DNA from: an uncultured Bacteroidota bacterium | GTDB lineage: Bacteria; Bacteroidota; Bacteroidia; Chitinophagales; Chitinophagaceae | Direction of reading: 5' to 3' | Assembly (NCBI GenBank): GCA_903831575.1 | Contig: CAIKYB010000016.1 | Coordinates: forward strand, 124,001-188,000 | Length of the DNA: 64,000 bases | In this document: positions 34,107 to 42,669 of the stretch, one piece after another | Layout: each line of letters opens with the position of its first letter | Position numbering within the stretch: the first letter of the stretch is position 1 | Notes under the pieces: generated by a model | The model's database searches: none | What the model was told of the DNA's origin: nothing | Seen by the model: the letters and a program-made list of their open reading frames with translations, nothing else | Position numbers and translations under genes: made by a program

Positions 34107-35345
34107 TTAATTGTTGGCTAAATAATACATTGTGCTGCAGTTGTTTTCATCAAAAATAATCCTGCATTGTTCTTTAATTTGTTCTGCGGTAACTTCTTTA
34201 TATTTTGCCAATTCTGTGTTAATCAAATTCGCATCTCCCAATAATTCATACATCGCGATGCTTGATGCCCTGTTCATTATGCTCATGTCTTCAAAAGCCA
34301 TGGCGCTTTCAGCTTTGTTTTTTACTTTTTCTAATTCAGCTTCGCTAATTCCTTCTTCGCTAATTTTTTTCAATTCCTCCATCACCGCTGATTCGGCATC
34401 TTTGATATTTACACCCTTAACTAGTTTTCCTTCTATAGTTATGAGACCAGCATCTGTACTTCCAAAATGATAACAATCTAAATTGCTAAACAACTGCTTT
34501 TCTTTAACCAAACTTTGAAATAGTCTTGAAGAACCTCCTCCACTTAAAATATCAGAAATTAAATCTGTTGCATAATATCTATCATCTGTTCTTGGATAAA
34601 TATGCCAGCATTTGTACAAAGCATCCAGTGGAACGTTAGATTTTACTTCTAAATGTCTTGGGGATTTTTGAGCTGGTTCGATGGGTAAGTCGCGATTGTA
34701 TTTTGTACCAGCGGGTATTGGACCAAACCATTTTTCTGCGAGGCTTTTTATTTGTTCAAGATCAACATTTCCTGCAACGGCTAATATGGCATTGCAGGGT
34801 GTATAATGTTTAAAGAAAAAGGCTTTTACATCTTCTAATGTAGCATCTTCCACATGTTGTAGCGAAGCGCCTATTGTCATCCATTTATAAGGATGGGTTG
34901 TATAGGCAAGGGTTCTCATTTTATGCCAAACATCTCCATAGGGTTTATTGATATAATGCTCTTTAAACTCTTCGCAAACAACTTTTCGCTGGGTCTCTAG
35001 GCTTTTTTTGCTAAAGGCAAGACTTAGCATTCTGTCACTTTCCAACCAAAAAGCAGTTTCGATATTTTCTGCAGGAAGCTGACAATAATAATTGGTCAAA
35101 TCATTTGTAGTAAAGGCATTATTTTCACCTCCGGCTACTTGCAAAGGCTCATCATAGGTTGGAATATTTTTACTTCCGCCAAACATCAAATGCTCAAACA
35201 AATGAGCAAATCCTGTTTTCTCGGGACTCTCATCTTTTGCACCTACATCATACAAGACATTTACAACAGCCATTGGAGTGCTTTTGTCTTCATGAACCAA
35301 TACACGAAGTCCGTTTTCTAAAGTAAATCTATCAAACTGAATCAT
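34107..35345 (-). CDS. M16 peptidase family, catalytic subunit
   Basis: A 412-residue M16B zinc peptidase with the inverted motif GFAHLFEHLMFGGS (HxxEH) near residue 45-50 and the distal Glu in the following helices (VVCEEFKEHY). It is related to mitochondrial processing peptidase and PqqL, and cleaves small unfolded peptides. No signal peptide is present. The -7 box lies only 4 nt before the ATG, predicting a leaderless mRNA. The non-catalytic partner follows directly. Confidence 0.93.
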   Translation of the reverse strand: MIQFDRFTLENGLRVLVHEDKSTPMAVVNVLYDVGAKDESPEKTGFAHLFEHLMFGGSKNIPTYDEPLQVAGGENNAFTTNDLTNYYCQLPAENIETAFWLESDRMLSLAFSKKSLETQRKVVCEEFKEHYINKPYGDVWHKMRTLAYTTHPYKWMTIGASLQHVEDATLEDVKAFFFKHYTPCNAILAVAGNVDLEQIKSLAEKWFGPIPAGTKYNRDLPIEPAQKSPRHLEVKSNVPLDALYKCWHIYPRTDDRYYATDLISDILSGGGSSRLFQSLVKEKQLFSNLDCYHFGSTDAGLITIEGKLVKGVNIKDAESAVMEELKKISEEGISEAELEKVKNKAESAMAFEDMSIMNRASSIAMYELLGDANLINTELAKYKEVTAEQIKEQCRIIFDENNCSTMYYLANN

Positions 35346-35349
35346 GCGG

Positions 35350-35357
35350 CAAAGGTA
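35350..35357 (-). promoter_or_regulatory. -7 box of the M16 operon
   Basis: TACCTTTG on the minus strand, 4 nt before the ATG (35345). Exact TAnnTTTG match. A leaderless transcript is expected. Confidence 0.7.
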
Positions 35358-35374
35358 GGGAGGTTTGATTCAGG

Positions 35375-35439
35375 TTGCAAAGGTTTCAGAGGTTGCTTCA
35401 TAACCTTTTGAACTTATTGAACCTCTGAAACCTTTGCAA
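35375..35439. repeat. 20-bp perfect inverted repeat in a divergent gap
   Basis: ttgcaaaggtttcagaggtt (35375-35394) and its exact complement aacctctgaaacctttgcaa (35420-35439) enclose a 25-nt loop containing ccttttgaacttattgaac. It lies between the divergent M16 and mqnC genes. The right arm and loop resemble the repeat at 104-157. Confidence 0.8.
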
Positions 35440-35515
35440 TCTTTTGAACCTTTTAAACATTCTTTGAAACCATAAACTTATTGGACTTAATTTTGTTTTC
35501 TATTAAATTTCTCTA

Positions 35516-36637
35516 ATGAATATCAATGATTTACTATCGAAAGCAATACGCTTTGAATTTTTAACTGCAGAAGAAGGCGTTTTTCTTTTTGAAAACACTC
35601 CGCTGGCAGACTTAATGTTTGTCGCAAATGAGCTTCGAAAAAAACAAGTGCCTCATGGAAAAGTGACCTGGCAAATTGATAGAAATGTAAATACCACAAA
35701 CGTCTGTATTGCCAATTGTAAATTTTGTAATTTTTTTCGCATCCCCGGGCATGCAGATTCATATATAACAGACCTTGAAACCTACAAACAAAAAATTGAA
35801 GAAACCATCAAATACGGAGGAGATCAATTGTTATTACAGGGTGGCCATCATCCTGAATTAGGTTTAAGTTTTTATGTGAATCTTTTTAGAGAATTAAAAA
35901 CGCTATACCCTAATATTAAATTACACACACTCGGACCTCCAGAGATTGCTCATATCACCAAGCTTGAAAAAAGTACCCATCGCGAAGTATTGATAGCATT
36001 AAAAGAAGCTGGTATGGATAGTCTTCCTGGTGCTGGTGCAGAAATATTAACGGATAGGGTTAGACGATTAATAAGTAAAGGAAAGTGTGGGGCGCAAGAA
36101 TGGCTTGACATTATGCACGAGTGTCATAAATTAAATATCACCACATCTGCTACAATGATGTTTGGCCATGTAGAAACCATTACAGAACGATTTGAGCATC
36201 TGGTGAAAATCAGAGAAGTACAAAGTCGGAAGCCCGAAGACGTAAAAGGTTTTCTTGCTTTTATTCCATGGACCTTTCAGGACGTCGATACCTTATTAGC
36301 AAAAATAAGAGGTGTGCAAAACTTAACTACTGCTGAAGAATATATTCGTATGATTGCGATGAGCAGAATCATGTTGCCTAATGTAAAAAACATTCAAGCT
36401 AGCTGGCTTACTGTTGGAAAACAAGTTGCCCAGTTGTGTTTAAATGCAGGTGCCAATGATTTTGGAAGTATCATGATTGAAGAAAATGTAGTAAGTGCTG
36501 CTGGAGCTCCTCATCGTTTTACCAGCAAAACCATTCAGGAATCTATTAAAGAAGCGGGATTTGAACCGCAATTAAGAAACCAGCAATATGAATGGAGAGT
36601 ATTGCCTGTAATGGAAGAGCAAGAAATAAATTATTAA
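35516..36637 (+). CDS. mqnC: Cyclic dehypoxanthinyl futalosine synthase
   Basis: A radical SAM enzyme of the futalosine route to menaquinone. The 373-residue protein has the [4Fe-4S] motif in NVCIANCKFCNFFR (CxxxCxxC), QLLLQGGHHPEL, and the MqnC signature SLPGAGAEILTDRVR and TSATMMFGHVET. Menaquinone is the likely donor of the Act complex encoded nearby. Other mqn genes are not in the window. It has its own start after a hairpin region and is divergent from the M16 operon. Confidence 0.95.
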   Translation: MNINDLLSKAIRFEFLTAEEGVFLFENTPLADLMFVANELRKKQVPHGKVTWQIDRNVNTTNVCIANCKFCNFFRIPGHADSYITDLETYKQKIEETIKYGGDQLLLQGGHHPELGLSFYVNLFRELKTLYPNIKLHTLGPPEIAHITKLEKSTHREVLIALKEAGMDSLPGAGAEILTDRVRRLISKGKCGAQEWLDIMHECHKLNITTSATMMFGHVETITERFEHLVKIREVQSRKPEDVKGFLAFIPWTFQDVDTLLAKIRGVQNLTTAEEYIRMIAMSRIMLPNVKNIQASWLTVGKQVAQLCLNAGANDFGSIMIEENVVSAAGAPHRFTSKTIQESIKEAGFEPQLRNQQYEWRVLPVMEEQEINY

Positions 36638-36729
36638 CATTTACCTACAACGAGAAGACTGATATTTGTGAATGCGTTTGTGCAATATATTTTTGAACAT
36701 CGCGTTTTAATTATTCAAAATCCGATATC

Positions 36730-36894
36730 ATGAATACCCAAGGAAAACCAAAGCCTTCTAATCCATTGCTTCATGCAATTATTTCCTTTATAGAAAAAAT
36801 GAGGCAACATCCGGAATCTTATCCCATAAAATATTATAAAAAAGGATATCAATACAAAAGGCCGGGAAGATCAAATATTAAATCGATTAACTAA
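36730..36894 (+). CDS. Small basic protein, 54 residues
   Basis: A 54-residue frame with ATG start (MNTQGKPKPSNPLLHAII, ending PIKYYKKGYQYKRPGR). It is rich in Lys, Tyr and Arg, and its composition looks coding rather than random. No family recognised. The last 8 bases overlap the end of the convergent SNF2 gene. Basic tail suggests nucleic acid binding (inference). It might be an artefact. Confidence 0.5.
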   Translation: MNTQGKPKPSNPLLHAIISFIEKMRQHPESYPIKYYKKGYQYKRPGRSNIKSIN

Positions 36895-39800
36895 ACAAAT
36901 ATTCGACGTCCGCCTTAGTCAGGCCTTTTACAAAAGTTGTTTCGTCTGAAATTAATTCTTTAGCAAGAATTTTTTTCCGCTCTTGTAATTGCAGGATTTT
37001 GTCTTCAATAGTATCTACACAAATCATCCTATACGCAAAGATGTTTTTGGTTTGGCCGATACGATGTGTTCGATCAATCGCTTGTTGCTCTACTGCAGGA
37101 TTCCACCATGGGTCTACAATATATACATAGTCTGCAGCTGTCAGATTCAATCCGACACCTCCCGCTTTGAGGGAAATTAAAAAGACGCGGCAATCATCGT
37201 TATTTTGAAAATTCTGTATCGCCTTTTCTCGATCTGTGGCGGAAGTGCTTCCATCAAAATATTCAAAGGGCACATTTTGTTCTTGTAATTTTTCCTTTAT
37301 TAATGCTAACATTCCTAAGAATTGAGAAAAAATTAAGGCCTTGTGTTGTCCAATATTTTCGGATATTTCTCTTGTTAACTCATCAAGCTTAATGGAATGG
37401 TTAGCATGTTTTTCTTCCTCATTTAAAATAGCAGGGCTATCACAAATCTGGCGCAATTTCATCAACCCTTGTAAAATAGTTAATTGAGATTTTTGAATTC
37501 CTTGCTGATCAATTGTTCCTAAAATTTTATCTCTGTACTCATTTCTGTAGGCTTCGTATATATTTCGTTGCTCACTTTCCATTTCACAAAAAAGAATGGT
37601 TTCTGTCTTATCTGGAAGGTCTTTGGCAACTTGTTCTTTTGTGCGGCGTAAGATAAATGGATAAAGCAGTTTCTTTAAATGTTCTTTTTGTTCTGGTTCA
37701 CCAAACTTATCAATCGGGGTGGCAAATTCGTTTCTGAAAAACTCCATGCTTCCTAATAATCCAGGATTCAAAAAATTCATTTGAGCAAAAATATCAAACG
37801 TATTGTTTTGAAGCGGAGTACCGCTCATGCATAAACGATTTTTAGCCGTTAAAAGACTTGCAGCTTTTGTAACTTTAGAAGAAGGGTTTTTAATCGCCTG
37901 GCTTTCATCTAATACAACATAATCAAAAAATATCTGTAAAAACAAATTGATATCACTTCTTAGCGTTCCATATGTAGTGATAATAATGTTGTGCTTGGTT
38001 AATTCTTCGTGACTTCGAAGTCTTGTATTACCATGGTGTACATGGAATGTTAATCCTGGTGTGAATTTTTTAACTTCATTCTGCCAGTTATAAATTAGGG
38101 TGGTTGGACAAATCACTATCGATTTCAAGCCATCATTTGTTTTTTTATAATACTCAAGCATGGTCAATGCCTGAACCGTTTTACCCAAACCCATATCATC
38201 TGCTAAAATTCCTCCCCAGCCCACTTCGTTTAAATAATTCAACCACTGATAGCCCGCAATCTGATAAGGTCTTAACACAGCTTGAAGCGTATCTGGGACC
38301 GCAATCTCTGAAATATTTTTATACGCTCTTATTTTTTCAAACTTTTCATCTAAGGCAAAGCTAATTTCTGTTTCATCTCTGTTTTCATAAAGTTCGTCTA
38401 TCACGCTCATGTGATATCTTGATAAACGTAGTTTGTCGTTTTTACCATCTCCAACTTTAAATAAAAGAGAATATCGCTTAAGCCATTCATCGGGCAAAAT
38501 TCCCAATGTGCCGTCTTGGAGCTGAACGAAAGACTGTTTACTCGCAAGTGCTTTTTTAATATCCGAAATGCCAACTCGCTGTTCCCCAAATTCAATTTCA
38601 ATTTTTGCATCAAACCAATCCATTCCACTACTAACATGAATATGTGTATTAGGACGAGCTGTATTAAATCTAAAGTTTCTTAATAACTCGAATCCAAAAA
38701 CAGGAATCTTCTTTTCTTTCATCGCGTCTACAAAAAGAAAAAACCAATTATTACGCAACACATCTACACCTCTCAAAACAAGCGCCTGGTTATCTAATTG
38801 TCTTACAAACATGGAATGTAATCCCTCCAGCTCCTGTATGAATTTTTCTTCTGCATTTTTATTGCGGTGAATTACTAATATTTTATCGCCATCGGGAAGT
38901 GTAATGGTGTTTCTATCAGAAGGCTTTGTATCAAAACCATTATAACCAAAAATTGGCTGGAATAAAAGATAGTCACCTTTTTCAATGAGTTGCAGTTTTA
39001 TTTCCGGAGCGCCTCCTTTTATTTCTTTTATCAAACTTTTATCAAAATCAACCTGATATTCTCTTGTCAAGGGCAGAATAATTTCCTGCATCGTTTTCGA
39101 CCAATCGGCTTTTGTTAATTTCACATTTCCCTGCTGTAAAAACTTTTCCGCCTGAATAATATCTTCTGTTTTATTCCAGGTATACAAAACGTCATCATTT
39201 AAAAAAACCAACATGCTATTGCATTCGTTCTTGTGGAATGGAATTGTTTTGTTCCCCACTTTTACCATACAAACTAACTCTAGTTTTCCGCCATCCGCTA
39301 ATACTTTAAATACTGGCGTCATGAATTGATCGCTTAATTCAATATCTTTTAAATTAGACGTAATGAATTTTTTTGGTGCTGGTAAATTAAAAATGAAATT
39401 GTTTTGGGCCTCTTCTTCAAATATTTTTTTAAGCTTGGGATGTAAATATTCTGCTATTAATGATTTTGTTTCTTCTGGAAGATCTTCGCCTTCGTTTTGA
39501 ATAATATTATCCCAGATCCCACTGAATGGCGAGTTTCTGTTGAGATATTTATTAATCTCTGTGGCTTGTAATTTTCTTATTTGTTGAAAGAACATTTTAT
39601 CGCCTTCGCTAAAAAGCTCTGTGTTCACAAATTTGGTAAGATCCAACGATTCTGCTTTGTTGATATATTTCCTGTTTTCTTCATCAGCATCCCCCTGAAC
39701 AGCATCGATAATAAATCCAGGATATTGTTTAGCATTAAAATTAAAAACAAGTCCCAGTTTTTTAAATGCCTTTTCTTTTATTACAACCTCTTCCTTGACA

Positions 39801-40696
39801 GACTGGTTTTGTAATACTGTTGCAGAATAGGATTTAGCAGGTTCTTGTGGTGTCGACGCAACTCTCTTTATGGTCGAGTCTAGCACCTGTAAAAACGGCT
39901 TTCCTTCTTTGTATGTAAATTCAAATTTTCCGGAAAGGTCATCATTCAAACTATACCCATAAATCTGTAATAATTTATTTTTTTCCTTATCCCAATTTCT
40001 AATACTATCAAAATAATTAGGGCCAAATGCATTTAATAATTGTAAGAGCAGAAGTGTTTTGTGTTCGCAAAGTGGGTGAGCTGTTTCTGCACAAGTACAA
40101 GAAGTGTCAAAATTTCTCTCTTCATTTTTCTGAATAACCAACGGGTAGGTGTTTCCTCCATATTTCAACTCAGCTTCTACTCGCTCGTCATTCGCTTTTA
40201 AAATAACAGCTTTGGAAATATGTGATATTTTTTCAGCGTCTTCATAGATTGCAGGAGAACAAAGCATTTTAATGGTTCTCAAGTCAATGTTTTTCATTTT
40301 GGCAACCGTATGATACTGGTTGTATTGAATCACACCTATTCCCAACATGTTCTTGTCCGCCATATCTTGCAAACGAAATAACGCCGCCGATTCATGTCTG
40401 CAAATGTCTCCCATATTATAAGGACAAGAGCACCTTAATGACATTAATTTTGGATCGATATATTTTTGTACATACACTTTGTAAAATGTAGCATAACTAT
40501 CGTCTTTAACACGAAACACAATACTACTTAATAGTTCATCATGTTCGATAAGCTCAACGAATCCGGAACCATGTATCTTTTTGCCTCGACGAATAACTTC
40601 CTCGGTGCCATTATTATAGATATGCTTAATGATATGCGGTAATGCCAAAACAATATTACTTTTAAATGAAGCCTTTGAGAACAGGGCAATTTGCAA
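36887..40696 (-). CDS. SNF2-family helicase with SWIM zinc fingers
   Basis: About 1269 residues. The N-terminus holds two SWIM-type zinc motifs, CSCPYNMGDICRH (about 98-110) and CTCAETAHPLCEH (about 198-210). A long middle region follows. The C-terminal 450 residues are a Snf2/Rad54-type ATPase: GGILADDMGLGKTVQA, VVLDESQAIKN (DExx box), SGTPLQNN, YFDGSTSATDREKAI and QAIDRTHRIGQ. Such proteins remodel protein-DNA complexes. The start is uncertain: the TTG at 40696 lies inside a TACTTTTG promoter box. Confidence 0.9.
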   Translation of the reverse strand: MQIALFSKASFKSNIVLALPHIIKHIYNNGTEEVIRRGKKIHGSGFVELIEHDELLSSIVFRVKDDSYATFYKVYVQKYIDPKLMSLRCSCPYNMGDICRHESAALFRLQDMADKNMLGIGVIQYNQYHTVAKMKNIDLRTIKMLCSPAIYEDAEKISHISKAVILKANDERVEAELKYGGNTYPLVIQKNEERNFDTSCTCAETAHPLCEHKTLLLLQLLNAFGPNYFDSIRNWDKEKNKLLQIYGYSLNDDLSGKFEFTYKEGKPFLQVLDSTIKRVASTPQEPAKSYSATVLQNQSVKEEVVIKEKAFKKLGLVFNFNAKQYPGFIIDAVQGDADEENRKYINKAESLDLTKFVNTELFSEGDKMFFQQIRKLQATEINKYLNRNSPFSGIWDNIIQNEGEDLPEETKSLIAEYLHPKLKKIFEEEAQNNFIFNLPAPKKFITSNLKDIELSDQFMTPVFKVLADGGKLELVCMVKVGNKTIPFHKNECNSMLVFLNDDVLYTWNKTEDIIQAEKFLQQGNVKLTKADWSKTMQEIILPLTREYQVDFDKSLIKEIKGGAPEIKLQLIEKGDYLLFQPIFGYNGFDTKPSDRNTITLPDGDKILVIHRNKNAEEKFIQELEGLHSMFVRQLDNQALVLRGVDVLRNNWFFLFVDAMKEKKIPVFGFELLRNFRFNTARPNTHIHVSSGMDWFDAKIEIEFGEQRVGISDIKKALASKQSFVQLQDGTLGILPDEWLKRYSLLFKVGDGKNDKLRLSRYHMSVIDELYENRDETEISFALDEKFEKIRAYKNISEIAVPDTLQAVLRPYQIAGYQWLNYLNEVGWGGILADDMGLGKTVQALTMLEYYKKTNDGLKSIVICPTTLIYNWQNEVKKFTPGLTFHVHHGNTRLRSHEELTKHNIIITTYGTLRSDINLFLQIFFDYVVLDESQAIKNPSSKVTKAASLLTAKNRLCMSGTPLQNNTFDIFAQMNFLNPGLLGSMEFFRNEFATPIDKFGEPEQKEHLKKLLYPFILRRTKEQVAKDLPDKTETILFCEMESEQRNIYEAYRNEYRDKILGTIDQQGIQKSQLTILQGLMKLRQICDSPAILNEEEKHANHSIKLDELTREISENIGQHKALIFSQFLGMLALIKEKLQEQNVPFEYFDGSTSATDREKAIQNFQNNDDCRVFLISLKAGGVGLNLTAADYVYIVDPWWNPAVEQQAIDRTHRIGQTKNIFAYRMICVDTIEDKILQLQERKKILAKELISDETTFVKGLTKADVEYLFS

Positions 40697-40701
40697 AAGT
40701 A
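40694..40701 (-). promoter_or_regulatory. Candidate -7 box overlapping the helicase start
   Basis: TACTTTTG on the minus strand. Its last three bases are the TTG proposed as the start codon, so promoter and start cannot both be right. Confidence 0.5.
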
Positions 40702-40757
40702 AAGGAAAATAACTCAGCTAATTATTATAAAATGTAAGATTGTGGAGAATTATTATT

Positions 40758-41495
40758 TTATCCTTGAATAAGTTTGCCTTCTTTATAAATAGGCAAAACT
40801 GAAGCCGTGTTTGCTGTAAGACAATGTTTAATATCCTTTTCCAGTCCATATGAAGAAAGCCTTTGGTAATGTGATGCTTGTTTTGTTTTCATAAATTCAA
40901 ACAAATCGGGGGAGGCTTCATTATATAATCCTTCTGCTATTTTTGAAGAATCACAATTAATGCTGAAATGTGATTTTACTTTATCAATTACAGCTCCGGC
41001 GAAAAGCATGTCTTCTATATTTATCCGATCTTTCCAAGCCGCACAGGCGAGTAACACAGATTTATTTTTTTTAATTAAAAAATCAGCAACGGCATCAAGG
41101 TTTGCAAAAGACCCTGTAATGATTTCATTAGCACCATTGGCTAATGCCATGTGTAATAATTTCGTTCCATTTGTTGTTGTTAATACCAGCGTCTTTCCCT
41201 TAATAAACGACTCTGGATATTCAAATGGAGAATTGCCGTATTGAAGACCTTCAGCGACTTTCCCATCTCTTTCGCCTGCGGTAATGGCACCCATTTGTTT
41301 TCCTATACGAATGCAATCATTTACACTATCTACCGGAATAATTTCCTTCGCACCATTGTAAAGAGCAGTAGCAATTGTTGATGTTGCCCGTAATACATCT
41401 ATTACTACAACAACACTGTTAGTGATATCATACAGGTTTAATAATGCAGGCGATAACGAAGTAAAAAGAACAGGGGTTTTATTTGGTTTTGGCAT
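40758..41495 (-). CDS. comB: 2-phosphosulfolactate phosphatase (ComB-like)
   Basis: A 245-residue ComB family protein. Motifs: VVVIDVLRATSTIATALYNGA near the N-terminus, then AGERDGKVAEGLQYGNSP and LVLTTTNGTKLL. ComB removes phosphate from 2-phosphosulfolactate in coenzyme M synthesis in archaea. Bacteroidota do not make coenzyme M, so its substrate here may differ, perhaps in sulfonate metabolism (inference). It follows gcvT by 33 bp on the minus strand. Confidence 0.85.
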   Translation of the reverse strand: MPKPNKTPVLFTSLSPALLNLYDITNSVVVVIDVLRATSTIATALYNGAKEIIPVDSVNDCIRIGKQMGAITAGERDGKVAEGLQYGNSPFEYPESFIKGKTLVLTTTNGTKLLHMALANGANEIITGSFANLDAVADFLIKKNKSVLLACAAWKDRINIEDMLFAGAVIDKVKSHFSINCDSSKIAEGLYNEASPDLFEFMKTKQASHYQRLSSYGLEKDIKHCLTANTASVLPIYKEGKLIQG

Positions 41496-41528
41496 TTAGA
41501 GATACTATAGAACGATTTGAAAATATTG

Positions 41529-42614
41529 TTATTCGAAAGGCATTTTTACAACCTTTGCTTTTAGTTTATTATTTCGGATGTTAATGTAAATTTCATTTCC
41601 AAGTGACGCCTCTTTTATGGCTACATATCCCATTCCTATTGCTTTTCCTAATGAAGGCGACTGTGTTCCCGAAGTTACTTTTCCAATTACTGAACCTTCA
41701 TTATCTGTGATTTCATAATCATGCCTAGCAATACCTTTGTCTATCATTTCAAAACCAGCCAGCCTTTTGGTTACCCCATTATTTTTTTGATTTTCAAAAA
41801 TTTCACGCGAGGTAAATTGTTTGGTGAATTTTGTAATCCATCCTAAACCCGCTTCAATTGGAGAAGTAGAATCATCAATATCATTTCCATAAAGACAAAA
41901 GCCCATTTCTAAACGTAAGGTATCTCTTGCTCCAAGACCAACGGGTTTTATTCCAAAGGATTCTCCTGATTTAAAAATCGCATTCCAAATAATATCGGCA
42001 TCTTTATCTTTATCTTCAAAATAAATTTCAACTCCTCCGGCGCCTGTATAACCTGTTGCACTAATCAACACATTATCTATTCCGGCGAACTTCCCTTTAA
42101 CAAAAGTGTAATACTTTAAATTTAGAATGTCCATTTCTGTTAATGCTTGAATAACTTTTGTTGCCTGTGGGCCTTGTACAGCCAAAAGCGCTGTCTTAGA
42201 AGAGGTATTATGTATCTCTGCTCCATTAGAATTTTGGCTTACAATCCAACTCCAGTCTTTGTCTATATTTCCTGCATTTACCACAAGCATATAAACATTG
42301 TTTTCTTCCACACAATACACAAGTAAATCGTCTATAATCCCACCGTTGCTATTTGGTAAACAACTATACTGAATTTTTCCGTTTGTTAATTTAGAAGCAT
42401 CGTTACTGGTTACCCTTTGTATTAAATCTAAAGCATGGGGCCCTTTTATAATAAATTCTCCCATATGGCTCACATCAAAAACACCCACATTTTTTCTAAC
42501 GGCAAGATGCTCGTCATTTATTCCTGTATAGGATATCGGCATGTTAAATCCTGCAAATTCAGCCATCTTGGCGCCTAATACTATATGCTTTTCTGTAAAT
42601 GGAGTGGTTTTCAT
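41529..42614 (-). CDS. gcvT: Aminomethyltransferase (glycine cleavage T protein)
   Basis: The folate-dependent subunit that releases ammonia and transfers the methylene group to tetrahydrofolate in the glycine cleavage system. The 361-residue protein has the family pattern: [66 protein letters not shown] and [21 protein letters not shown]. Length is normal. Other gcv genes are outside the window. It sits between feoB and comB on the minus strand. Confidence 0.96.
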   Translation of the reverse strand: MKTTPFTEKHIVLGAKMAEFAGFNMPISYTGINDEHLAVRKNVGVFDVSHMGEFIIKGPHALDLIQRVTSNDASKLTNGKIQYSCLPNSNGGIIDDLLVYCVEENNVYMLVVNAGNIDKDWSWIVSQNSNGAEIHNTSSKTALLAVQGPQATKVIQALTEMDILNLKYYTFVKGKFAGIDNVLISATGYTGAGGVEIYFEDKDKDADIIWNAIFKSGESFGIKPVGLGARDTLRLEMGFCLYGNDIDDSTSPIEAGLGWITKFTKQFTSREIFENQKNNGVTKRLAGFEMIDKGIARHDYEITDNEGSVIGKVTSGTQSPSLGKAIGMGYVAIKEASLGNEIYINIRNNKLKAKVVKMPFE

Positions 42615-42669
42615 TTTTTAATATTTGATGACAAATGTATATCAAAAATATCGCTCTTGAATTTTATGC

